Below are positions 6,665 through 13,365 of a stretch of DNA of 23,578 nt, piece after piece. The notes under the pieces are model-generated. The model ran no database searches. It was not told the origin of the DNA and saw only the letters and a program-made list of their open reading frames with translations. This DNA comes from an uncultured Streptococcus sp. (GTDB taxonomy: Bacteria > Bacillota > Bacilli > Lactobacillales > Streptococcaceae). A program made the position numbers and the translations under genes. The DNA is taken from NCBI GenBank assembly GCA_900755085.1, contig CAAEFF010000047.1:1-23578 (forward strand). The letters run 5' to 3'. Position 1 is the first letter of the stretch, and each line of letters starts with the position of its first letter.

Positions 6665-6943
6665 TTAGAAAAACGGACTATCATTCTGATCATGGATGGG
6701 TTCAGCCTCTTTTCTCCGACGAGGTCGAGGGCCATCGTCAAATATTTCCTGCTCCTCTTCCTTATAAGGTAAGGTCGTATCTAACAGCAAGTAGATAATC
6801 ACACCGATAAAGGCATGGGAGACTGTAAAGAGTATAAACAAGAAGCGTAATAGCATTACACTCAGACCAAATTTATCAGCCAGCCCAGCTAGCACACCTG
6901 AAACCAGGCGGTGGCGTTTTGATTTGTAAAATGATGATGTCAT
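6665..6943 (-). CDS. PspC-domain membrane protein
   Basis: 92 residues. The N-terminal part KSKRHRLVSGVLAGLADKFG (about 8-27) is the hallmark of the PspC domain: a basic segment followed by a glycine-rich amphipathic helix. Hydrophobic helices at 29-55 end in LLLDTTLPYKEEEQ. The C-terminal 30 residues are charged and cytoplasmic (GPRPRRRKEAEPIHD). PspC proteins take part in membrane-stress responses; in streptococci some are targets of the LiaFSR system. The start MTSSFYKSKR is fixed by AAGAGGA 7 nt upstream. That ribosome site lies partly in a 16-bp inverted repeat that also encloses the promoter, so the gene may be under unusual control. Confidence 0.85.
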   Translation of the reverse strand: MTSSFYKSKRHRLVSGVLAGLADKFGLSVMLLRFLFILFTVSHAFIGVIIYLLLDTTLPYKEEEQEIFDDGPRPRRRKEAEPIHDQNDSPFF

Positions 6944-6952
6944 TTGATTTTC

Positions 6953-6997
6953 CTCTTTCTAGTTAGACCTATTTTAGCAGAGTCTAACTAGAAAGAG
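6953..6997 (-). promoter_or_regulatory. 16-bp inverted repeat around the PspC-gene promoter and SD
   Basis: 6953-6968 is the exact reverse complement of 6982-6997, separated by a 13-nt spacer. The spacer contains a minus-strand extended -10, TGCTAAAAT (TAAAAT at 6971-6976). The gene-proximal arm overlaps the AAGAGGA ribosome site (6951-6957). A transcript reading through from sprT would fold both arms and hide the ribosome site. A transcript from the internal promoter would start within the proximal arm and lack the distal one. The same symmetry could instead be an operator. Confidence 0.65.
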
Positions 6998-7017
6998 ATC
7001 CGCCTAAAGACCGATTC

Positions 7018-7470
7018 TCATTCCTGTCTCATTTCAAGGAATTGCAGACGACCGTGACAGCGACCGCAAGCATATTTCTTCAGATCGATTTTTCGCTTTC
7101 GCCTATACTCTTGTCTACAATGAGAACATCGGTAGAGATAAACTCGCTTTTTTCTCGATTTTTCTGGTAGAGGTGGTGTGAATCGAAGTCCATCCACTTG
7201 CTGAAGGAGCTGTTTAAAGGCTGGATCTTTGTGGCGATAGCCTTTTCCTTGATCGTAAAGATGGTAGTGGCAGAGCTCATGGCGGATTATTTTCCGAAAG
7301 GTCTCTAATCCGAAAGCTTGATATATTTTCGGGTTAAAATCGAGGTGTCGATCCTTGGGAAAGAAACGGCCTCCAGTGGTTTGAAGACGCGCATTCCACT
7401 CTGCTTGATGGCGAAATTCTCTCCCAAAATCTTCCAGAGATACCTGGCGTACATAGTCAGTCAGATTCAT
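7018..7470 (-). CDS. SprT-like zinc metallopeptidase-fold protein
   Basis: 150 residues. The zinc motif HELCHYH is at 64-70 (HExxH form), with a further conserved GYRHKDPAFKQLL at 77-89. A C-terminal zinc ribbon has cysteines C115 and C118 (CSHC) and C135 and C138 (CGRC). This is the SprT/YdcK domain layout, related to the protease part of eukaryotic Spartan; the bacterial substrate is unknown. The length is normal for the streptococcal form. Its start overlaps the tex stop by 14 bp, so translation is coupled to tex. The tex-sprT neighbourhood is common in Firmicutes (ydcI-ydcK in Bacillus), which supports the call. Confidence 0.9.
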   Translation of the reverse strand: MNLTDYVRQVSLEDFGREFRHQAEWNARLQTTGGRFFPKDRHLDFNPKIYQAFGLETFRKIIRHELCHYHLYDQGKGYRHKDPAFKQLLQQVDGLRFTPPLPEKSRKKRVYLYRCSHCRQEYRRKRKIDLKKYACGRCHGRLQFLEMRQE

Positions 7471-9583
7471 TCGGTGCTACCAAACTGAGGTTGACTTTTT
7501 CGCGTTCCACGTCGATCTTCTTCACCCAGACCGTCACTACATCTCCTACAGAGACGACTTGGCTTGGATGCTTGATAAATTGCTTGCTCATATGGGAGAT
7601 ATGAATCAAGCCATCCTCGTGAATGCCAATATCGACAAAGGCTCCGAAATCAACCACATTGCGCACAACCCCTTCTAATTTTTGACCAATGTGGAGGTCT
7701 TTAATATCCAAGACATCCTGACGGAGCACTGGTGCATCAAAGGAATCCCGCAAATCACGACCTGGTTTTAGGAGATCGGCAATGATATCTTTCAGGGTTT
7801 CTGGTCCCAGATCCAGCTGAGTAGACATCTCCTTTATGTTCACAGCTTTTAATTTTTCCTGAGCTGATGCATCGAGTTCGGTAATTTCAAGAAGTTGAAA
7901 GAGCTTTTCAACTTCCTGGTAACTTTCAGGGTGAACGCCGGTATTGTCCAAAATGTTTTTACTTTCAGGAATGCGTAAGAATCCGGCAGCCTGCTCAAAA
8001 GCCTTGGCTCCGAGACGAGGGACTTTTTTTATCTGTGCCCGTGAAAGGATCATTCCTTCTTCTTCCCGGTATTTGACGATATTTTCAGAGATGGTTTTAT
8101 TCAGTCCTGCTACATGCGCTAAGAGAGACGGACTAGCGGTATTGATATTGACCCCAACTTGGTTAACAACCGTATCCACCACAAAGTCCAAGCCTTCGGT
8201 CAATTTCTTCTGATTGACATCGTGCTGGTATTGACCCACACCAATCGATTTGGCGTCAATTTTCACCAATTCGGCCAAGGGGTCTTGCAGGCGGCGGGCA
8301 ATAGAAATAGCCGAACGTTTTTCAACAGTTAATTCTGGGAACTCATGGCGGGCCAACTCACTTGCCGAATAGACAGACGCTCCACTTTCATTGACAATGA
8401 CATAGCGGACCCCTGGATGGTCATGGAGCACCTCTGCGACAAAGGCCTCACTTTCACGGCTGGCGGTTCCATTTCCAATGGCAATAATCTCTACGTTAAA
8501 CTCCATGATCAAGGAGGACAGATCCTTTTTAGCTTGCTCGATCTGAGCTGGTTTGGCAGGGGCAACTGGATAGATGACCTGGGTTGTGAGCATCTTTCCT
8601 GTTTCATCGACAACGGCTAATTTGGCACCTGTCCGAAAGGCTGGGTCAAAACCAAGGACCACACGCCCCTTCAATGGAGGAATGAGCAATAGATTCCGTA
8701 GATTTTCAGAGAATAATTGGATAGCACCGTCTTCGGCAGCCTCAGTCAACTCTGTTCGAATCCGGCGTTCGATCGCTGGTACAATTTTTTTCTTGACGGC
8801 CTGCTGAATCACCTCATCGACATAGGTATTTTTCGTTTTAAATCGAGCTTCAAAAATACGAATGATTCGATCCAGATGGTGCTCAAATCCGACTTTAAGA
8901 ACGCCCAATTTTTCCCCACGATTGAGAGCAAGCGTCCGGTAACCTTGCATACTCTTGATCTTTTCAGAAAAATCATAGTAGATTTCAAAAGTTCGCTTAG
9001 GATCTAAGCTTTCATCCTTTAGAGTTGAGGTCATGAGGGAATACCCATGAATTTCTTGATAGGTGAGAGCCCGCAATTGGGTGTCTTCTGAAATAGCCTC
9101 TACCAAAATATCTACTGCACCAGCTAGAGCCGCTGTTTCGGTTGGAAAGGTCTCGCAGATAAATTTCTGAGCCTCTGCTTCCAAGTTTGGACTATTTTGC
9201 AGAATAAGGCGTGCCAAGGGGAAGAGTCCTGCTTCTCGGGCAATCGTAGCCTTGGTCCGCCGTTTTTCCTTGTAAGGCAGATAGAGTTCTTCGACATCCG
9301 CTAATTTTTCAGCAGATTCAATAGCCTGCTTGAGCGCATCCGTCAACTTGCCTTGTTCAGCAATCTTTGCTAGGACAGTTTCCTTTCGTTCAGCTAGAGC
9401 CGTTAAGGATTTGTCCCGATCAATAATAGCCTTGATCGCTACTTCATCTAAGTTTCCCGTCATATCTTTTCGATAGCGAGCAATGAAGGGAATGGTTGAG
9501 CCTTCTGCGGTCAGACTCAATACGGTATCGATTTGTTTTAAGCTAACACCCAATTCTTGGGCTATTTTTTCATATTTATCCAT
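7457..9583 (-). CDS. tex: Tex, S1-domain RNA-binding transcription accessory protein
   Basis: Tex is a cytoplasmic nucleic-acid-binding protein related to Spt6, linked to transcription and toxin expression control. I place the start at the ATG at 9583 (MDKYEKIAQELGVSLKQ), giving 708 residues. A TTG eleven codons upstream lies inside the promoter and is unlikely. Visible parts are the N-terminal helical domain with STIPFIARYRKDMTGNLDEV, a YqgF/RNase-H-like fold beginning GRVVLGFDPAFRTGAKLAVV, helix-hairpin-helix units around VNINTASPSLLAHVAGL and VPRLGAKAFEQAAGFLRI, and a C-terminal S1 domain over the last 76 residues (GQKLEGVVRNVVDFGAFVD, then HEDGLIHISHMS). The -10 lies only 7 nt from the ATG, with no room for a ribosome site, so initiation is probably leaderless. 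It overlaps sprT downstream. Confidence 0.95.
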   Translation of the reverse strand: MDKYEKIAQELGVSLKQIDTVLSLTAEGSTIPFIARYRKDMTGNLDEVAIKAIIDRDKSLTALAERKETVLAKIAEQGKLTDALKQAIESAEKLADVEELYLPYKEKRRTKATIAREAGLFPLARLILQNSPNLEAEAQKFICETFPTETAALAGAVDILVEAISEDTQLRALTYQEIHGYSLMTSTLKDESLDPKRTFEIYYDFSEKIKSMQGYRTLALNRGEKLGVLKVGFEHHLDRIIRIFEARFKTKNTYVDEVIQQAVKKKIVPAIERRIRTELTEAAEDGAIQLFSENLRNLLLIPPLKGRVVLGFDPAFRTGAKLAVVDETGKMLTTQVIYPVAPAKPAQIEQAKKDLSSLIMEFNVEIIAIGNGTASRESEAFVAEVLHDHPGVRYVIVNESGASVYSASELARHEFPELTVEKRSAISIARRLQDPLAELVKIDAKSIGVGQYQHDVNQKKLTEGLDFVVDTVVNQVGVNINTASPSLLAHVAGLNKTISENIVKYREEEGMILSRAQIKKVPRLGAKAFEQAAGFLRIPESKNILDNTGVHPESYQEVEKLFQLLEITELDASAQEKLKAVNIKEMSTQLDLGPETLKDIIADLLKPGRDLRDSFDAPVLRQDVLDIKDLHIGQKLEGVVRNVVDFGAFVDIGIHEDGLIHISHMSKQFIKHPSQVVSVGDVVTVWVKKIDVEREKVNLSLVAPNESD

Positions 9584-9590
9584 AGCTTCT

Positions 9591-9599
9591 ATTATAGCA
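9591..9599 (-). promoter_or_regulatory. Extended -10 of tex, 7 nt from its ATG
   Basis: The minus strand reads TGCTATAAT (TATAAT at 9591-9596). The ATG begins at 9583, leaving only AGAAGCT between. A transcription start at the normal distance would coincide with the start codon. Confidence 0.7.
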
Positions 9600-9701
9600 T
9601 ATTTTACCGTAGCCAAGGCTTCTAGCCACCTATTTGCTAGGGTTTTGTAGAAGTTTCCTCCTTGGCTTTTATGCTCTATTTCCCCCTTGATCTTTCCTTT
9701 T

Positions 9702-9710
9702 TGTTATAAT
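9702..9710 (+). promoter_or_regulatory. Promoter of the 9738-11601 operon
   Basis: TGTTATAAT with TATAAT at 9705-9710, followed by a leader holding a perfect AAAGGAGG (9724-9731) six bases before the ATG at 9738. The promoter is divergent from that of tex, about 110 bp away. Confidence 0.75.
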
Positions 9711-9737
9711 GATAGAAAACGAAAAAGGAGGCCCCAA

Positions 9738-9884
9738 ATGGCTATTAAATTTTCTAAGACAGATGATCTTGATAAAATGTTTGAAAACTTTGCAAGTTTT
9801 CCAGATCTAGAAAAAACAGTTGAATTCCCCGAAGAAAAAAAGAAAGCAGAAACGGCTGCTAAAGATGCAAAGAAGGCTAAATAA
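9738..9884 (+). CDS. 48-aa charged protein (SPJ_0845-like)
   Basis: A small soluble protein starting MAIKFSKTDDLDKMFENFAS. An acidic/hydrophobic N-terminal half (FENFASFPDLEKTVEFPEE) is followed by a lysine/alanine-rich tail. An upstream TTG at 9687 would add 17 residues but starts before the -10, whereas the ATG at 9738 has a textbook ribosome site. Streptococcal genomes carry small proteins of this style annotated as the SPJ_0845 family; I recall this without having checked it. Its stop and the next start overlap as TAATG, so it is translated with the permease. Function unknown. Confidence 0.75.
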   Translation: MAIKFSKTDDLDKMFENFASFPDLEKTVEFPEEKKKAETAAKDAKKAK

Positions 9885-10789
9885 TGACATTCTTTCAACA
9901 CCTTCCCTCTAGCGTCTTGCAGGCTGGGGCTATTTTTCTCTCGATTATCATTGAGGCCCTGCCCTTTGTCCTGATCGGAAGTATCATTTCAGGAATGATT
10001 GAGGTTTATGTCACACCTGAGAAGGTTTACCGTTTTCTTCCCAAAAATAAATTTGGGCGGATTTTCTTTGGGACCTTTATCGGCTTTATCTTTCCTTCCT
10101 GTGAATGTGGAATTGTTCCCATTATCAATCGCTTTCTAGAAAAGAAAGTCCCAAGTTATACTGCTGTTCCCTTTCTGGTGACAGCACCTGTTATCAATCC
10201 TATCGTTCTCTTTGCAACCTACTCAGCCTTTGGGAATTCTGTTAAGATGGCCCTCTATCGCGCCCTGGGTTCCCTACTGGTCGCAACGGTACTAGGGATC
10301 TTCCTTGGCTTTATTCAGACAGATTCGATCCAAAAAGAACATCGCAAGCCTGTGCATGAACATGATTTTAGCGATTTGAGCAAAGGCCAAAAGCTCTTTC
10401 AAGTCTTGGTTCAGGCAATTGATGAATTCTTTGATACAGGACGCTACTTGGTATTCGGTTGTCTTTTTGCAAGCCTCGTCCAAGTCTATGTCCCAACACG
10501 GATCCTCACTTCGATCAGTGCGACACCGGTTATTGCTATTCTCCTCCTTATGGCCTTGTCCTTCCTCCTCTCACTTTGTAGCGAGGCGGACGCCTTTATC
10601 GGCTCCTCTCTTCTGAGTAGTTTTGGAGTAGCGCCGGTGCTGGCCTTTCTGGTGATTGGACCCATGCTTGATGTCAAGAATCTCCTCATGATGAAAAATT
10701 ATCTCAAGACCCGTTTTATCTGGCAATTTATCGGAATTGTCTGTGGAGTTGTGCTCCTATACTCTTGGATTGTGGGGGTAGCTTTATGA
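9884..10789 (+). CDS. YraQ/DUF318-family permease
   Basis: A 301-residue integral membrane protein with about eight hydrophobic helices. Characteristic stretches are IIEALPFVLIGSIISGMIEV near residue 22, FPSCECGIVPIINRF at about 70-84 (the two-cysteine CEC motif of PF03773 permeases), VPFLVTAPVINPIVLFATYS, and LCSEADAFIGSSL near residue 230. The family includes ArsP-type organoarsenical efflux permeases and the B. subtilis YcgR type; the substrate here is unknown. The start overlaps the preceding stop by one base, and its stop overlaps the next start as ATGA. The permease plus TIGR03943 partner is the same pair as ycgR-ycgQ in Bacillus. Confidence 0.88.
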   Translation: MTFFQHLPSSVLQAGAIFLSIIIEALPFVLIGSIISGMIEVYVTPEKVYRFLPKNKFGRIFFGTFIGFIFPSCECGIVPIINRFLEKKVPSYTAVPFLVTAPVINPIVLFATYSAFGNSVKMALYRALGSLLVATVLGIFLGFIQTDSIQKEHRKPVHEHDFSDLSKGQKLFQVLVQAIDEFFDTGRYLVFGCLFASLVQVYVPTRILTSISATPVIAILLLMALSFLLSLCSEADAFIGSSLLSSFGVAPVLAFLVIGPMLDVKNLLMMKNYLKTRFIWQFIGIVCGVVLLYSWIVGVAL

Positions 10790-11601
10790 TACGATTTTTG
10801 ATCTTAGCAGGTTATTTTGAGCTCACCATGTATCTTCAATTATCCGGTAAGCTCAATCAATACATCAACTTACACTATTCTTACTTGGCTTATATTTCCA
10901 TGTTTTTGTCCTTCATTTTAGCTCTTGTGCAGCTGATTATCTGGGTCAAACAAATGAAAATCCATAGTCATCTATCCGGCTTATGGGCAAAAGTGGCGAG
11001 TATCTTCTTGCTCTGTATTCCTTTGTTTGTCGGCTTATTTTTCCCAACAGTGACGCTGGATTCTCAAACTGTCTCTGCCAAAGGCTATCACTTCCCAGTG
11101 GCAGCAGGTTCTTCCAAAGAAATCCAACAGGATGAAGGGACAACAACCCAGTATCTCAAACCGGATACCAGTAGCTATTTCACTAAGTCCGCCTATGAGT
11201 CAGAGATGAAGCAGGCAGCTAAGAAATATGTTGATAAAAAGGTGATCCAGGTGACCACTGAGAATTATATGGAAGTCATGGAGGTCATTTATGATTATCC
11301 AGACCAATTTGCGGGGAAAACCATCGAGTTGACCGGTTTTGTTTACAATGATCCTAATAACAAAGCCAGCCAATTCCTCTTTCGCTTTGGGATCATCCAC
11401 TGTATCGCAGATTCCGGTGTCTACGGTCTTTTAACAACCGGTGCTCCCCAACATTTTGAAAATAATACTTGGATCCATGCAAAAGGAACCTTGTCCATTG
11501 AATACCACAAACAGCTCAAGCAAAGCTTGCCTGTCCTCCACATTAGTGATTGCCAGACCATTACGAAACCGGCCAATCCATATGTCTACCGCGTATTCTG
11601 A
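10786..11601 (+). CDS. TIGR03943/DUF1980 family membrane protein
   Basis: 271 residues. The start is the ATG at 10786, which overlaps the permease stop, with GGGGGT as ribosome site; a TTG seven codons earlier is less likely. Helices lie at about 1-22, 28-52 and 62-84. A periplasmic-side domain follows, starting PTVTLDSQTVSAKGYHFPV. The C-terminal region has GKTIELTGFVYNDP and FRFGIIHCIADSGVYGLL, where an OB-like fold and a conserved Cys/Ala-Asp element are typical of the family. It always travels with YraQ-type permeases, so it is probably an accessory subunit of the same transporter. The operon ends at the terminator at 11653-11684. Confidence 0.88.
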   Translation: MIRFLILAGYFELTMYLQLSGKLNQYINLHYSYLAYISMFLSFILALVQLIIWVKQMKIHSHLSGLWAKVASIFLLCIPLFVGLFFPTVTLDSQTVSAKGYHFPVAAGSSKEIQQDEGTTTQYLKPDTSSYFTKSAYESEMKQAAKKYVDKKVIQVTTENYMEVMEVIYDYPDQFAGKTIELTGFVYNDPNNKASQFLFRFGIIHCIADSGVYGLLTTGAPQHFENNTWIHAKGTLSIEYHKQLKQSLPVLHISDCQTITKPANPYVYRVF

Positions 11602-11652
11602 TGGAGTTACCAAGTTTCTTCGGTGGTCGATCCAAACAGCTTATAGCAATTG

Positions 11653-11684
11653 AAGCTAGAATCCACATTGATTCTAGCTTTTTC
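11653..11684 (+). terminator. Terminator of the permease operon
   Basis: The perfect 11-bp stem 11653-11663 with 11670-11680 closes on a 6-nt loop and continues into T5. It lies 52 bp after the stop at 11601. Confidence 0.85.
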
Positions 11685-11765
11685 TATGCTTTCCTCTCTA
11701 ATCCTCTAATCCAAGCGGAAAATATTCGGAACAACGATTCCATCAAAGAAATCTTGTAGATTTTA

Positions 11766-11774
11766 TGGTAAAAT
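11766..11774 (+). promoter_or_regulatory. Probable zwf promoter
   Basis: TGGTAAAAT (TAAAAT at 11769-11774) is an extended -10. The leader to the ATG at 11806 is about 25 nt. The ribosome site is weak (AGGAAATAGG, about 8-17 nt upstream). No good -35 is seen. Confidence 0.55.
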
Positions 11775-11805
11775 ATGGTTAATAAAATAGGAAATAGGTA
11801 CTTAA

Positions 11806-13272
11806 ATGTCTTCAAAAGTTATTGTAACCATTTTCGGGGCCAGTGGAGATTTAGCCAAGCGCAAACTCTACCCATCCCTTTTTAGACTCTATAAATCAGG
11901 AAATCTATCTGAAAACTTTGCGGTTATCGGAACAGCCCGCAGACCATGGAGCAAAGAATACTTTGAATCAGTCGTGGTAGAATCTATCACAGATCTGGCA
12001 GATAGCCCTCAACAAGCTCAAGAATTCGCTAGTCATTTCTACTACCAAAGCCATGATGTCAATGATACCGAACATTACATCGCCCTGCGCGAATTGCAAA
12101 ATAGCTTGGATGAAAAATACCAAACGGAACACAACAAGGTCTTCTTCTTGTCCATGGCTCCTCAATTTTTTGGAACCATTGCCAAACACCTCAAATCCGA
12201 AGGAATTGTGGATGGACAAGGCTTTGAGCGCTTGATCGTTGAAAAACCTTTCGGTACAGACCTAGAAACGGCTAGTCAGCTCAACAAGGAATTGGAAGAA
12301 ACCTTTGATGAAGAACAAATCTTCCGGATCGACCATTACCTTGGAAAAGAAATGATCCAAAATATCTTTGCCATTCGTTTTGGAAATCTTATTTTTGATA
12401 ATCTTTGGAACCGAGATTTTATTGACAATATCCAAATTACCTTTGCTGAACGCTTGGGGGTTGAAGAACGCGGTGGCTACTATGATCACTCGGGGGCCCT
12501 TCGAGATATGGTGCAAAACCATACCCTTCAGCTTTTGTCTTTGCTTGCAATGGATAAACCAGCCACCTTTACTAAGGATGCGATTCGAGCTGAAAAAGTT
12601 AAAGTTTTTGAGCAATTGTACAATCCAACAGATGAGGAATTAAAGAAATTCTTTATCCGTGGTCAATACCGTTCAGGTACGATCGAAGGGAAAAAAGACA
12701 TCTCTTATCGCAGCGAGCCCAATGTCGGCCCTGAATCTACTACGGAGACCTATACTTCTGGGGCATTCTTTGTTGATAGCGATCGCTTCCGTGGAGTTCC
12801 TTTCTTCTTCCGTACTGGAAAACGCTTGACGCAAAAAGGAACCATGGTCAATGTGGTCTTCAAGCAAACCGACTCCATCTTTGGACATGACTTGCAACCA
12901 AATGTCTTGACCATTTATATCCAACCAAATGAAGGTTTCTCATTGAGCATCAACGGAAAAGAGGTCGGAGAAAAATTCAGTATCGCACCGATTTCCTTTG
13001 ACTACGAAACAGATGCGACTGCAACTGGAGCTTCCCCAGAGCCTTATGAAAAATTAATTTTTGACGTTTTGAACAATGACTCAACCAATTACAGCCACTG
13101 GCACGAAGTCCGTGCTTCATGGCAATTGATTGACCGGATTGAAAAACTATGGGCCGAAAATGGAGCACCGCTCTATGAATACAAGTCTGGATCCATGGGA
13201 CCAACTGCATCCGATGATCTCCTTGCAGAATACGGAGCCGAATGGGTTTGGAAACCTGAACCTAAGAATTAA
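11806..13272 (+). CDS. zwf: Glucose-6-phosphate 1-dehydrogenase
   Basis: Oxidises glucose-6-phosphate to 6-phosphogluconolactone with NADP+, the entry to the oxidative pentose phosphate pathway, in the cytosol. It has 488 residues, the normal length. The nucleotide-binding loop IFGASGDLAKRKL is at 9-21, EKPFG at 146-150, and the active-site motif RIDHYLGKE at 174-182, with the catalytic His at 177. Later conserved blocks include GYYDHSGALRDMVQNH and FFFRTGKRL. It is a single-gene unit that ends at a strong UUCG terminator and faces ftsY. The zwf-ftsY neighbourhood is usual in streptococci. Confidence 0.97.
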   Translation: MSSKVIVTIFGASGDLAKRKLYPSLFRLYKSGNLSENFAVIGTARRPWSKEYFESVVVESITDLADSPQQAQEFASHFYYQSHDVNDTEHYIALRELQNSLDEKYQTEHNKVFFLSMAPQFFGTIAKHLKSEGIVDGQGFERLIVEKPFGTDLETASQLNKELEETFDEEQIFRIDHYLGKEMIQNIFAIRFGNLIFDNLWNRDFIDNIQITFAERLGVEERGGYYDHSGALRDMVQNHTLQLLSLLAMDKPATFTKDAIRAEKVKVFEQLYNPTDEELKKFFIRGQYRSGTIEGKKDISYRSEPNVGPESTTETYTSGAFFVDSDRFRGVPFFFRTGKRLTQKGTMVNVVFKQTDSIFGHDLQPNVLTIYIQPNEGFSLSINGKEVGEKFSIAPISFDYETDATATGASPEPYEKLIFDVLNNDSTNYSHWHEVRASWQLIDRIEKLWAENGAPLYEYKSGSMGPTASDDLLAEYGAEWVWKPEPKN

Positions 13273-13274
13273 GG

Positions 13275-13301
13275 AAAGCCACCTTCGGGTGGTTTTTTTT
13301 T
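13275..13301 (+). terminator. zwf terminator (UUCG loop)
   Basis: The stem ccacc/ggtgg (13279-13283 with 13288-13292) is extended by AAAG against TTTT, closes on TTCG, and is followed by T9. It begins just after the zwf stop. Confidence 0.85.
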
Positions 13302-13317
13302 GATAGCGCAAGGAAAC

Positions 13318-13354
13318 AAAAAGACAAATTGTCCTTCCAACAATTTGTCTTTTT
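13318..13354. terminator. Bidirectional terminator between zwf and ftsY
   Basis: The 15-bp perfect stem 13318-13332 with 13340-13354 has a 7-nt loop and T-tracts on both strands. It should end the rnc-smc-HAD-HAD-ftsY operon and act as a backstop for zwf. Confidence 0.85.
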
Positions 13355-13365
13355 CTATTTGACTC

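Noticed and set aside
9584..9616. Upstream TTG start for tex adding 11 residues
   Set aside because: These codons contain the extended -10 itself, and the extra residues are not found at Tex N-termini.
12262..12615. 117-aa frame antisense to zwf
   Set aside because: The zwf frame is complete and conserved here; the antisense frame has no ribosome site or family feature.
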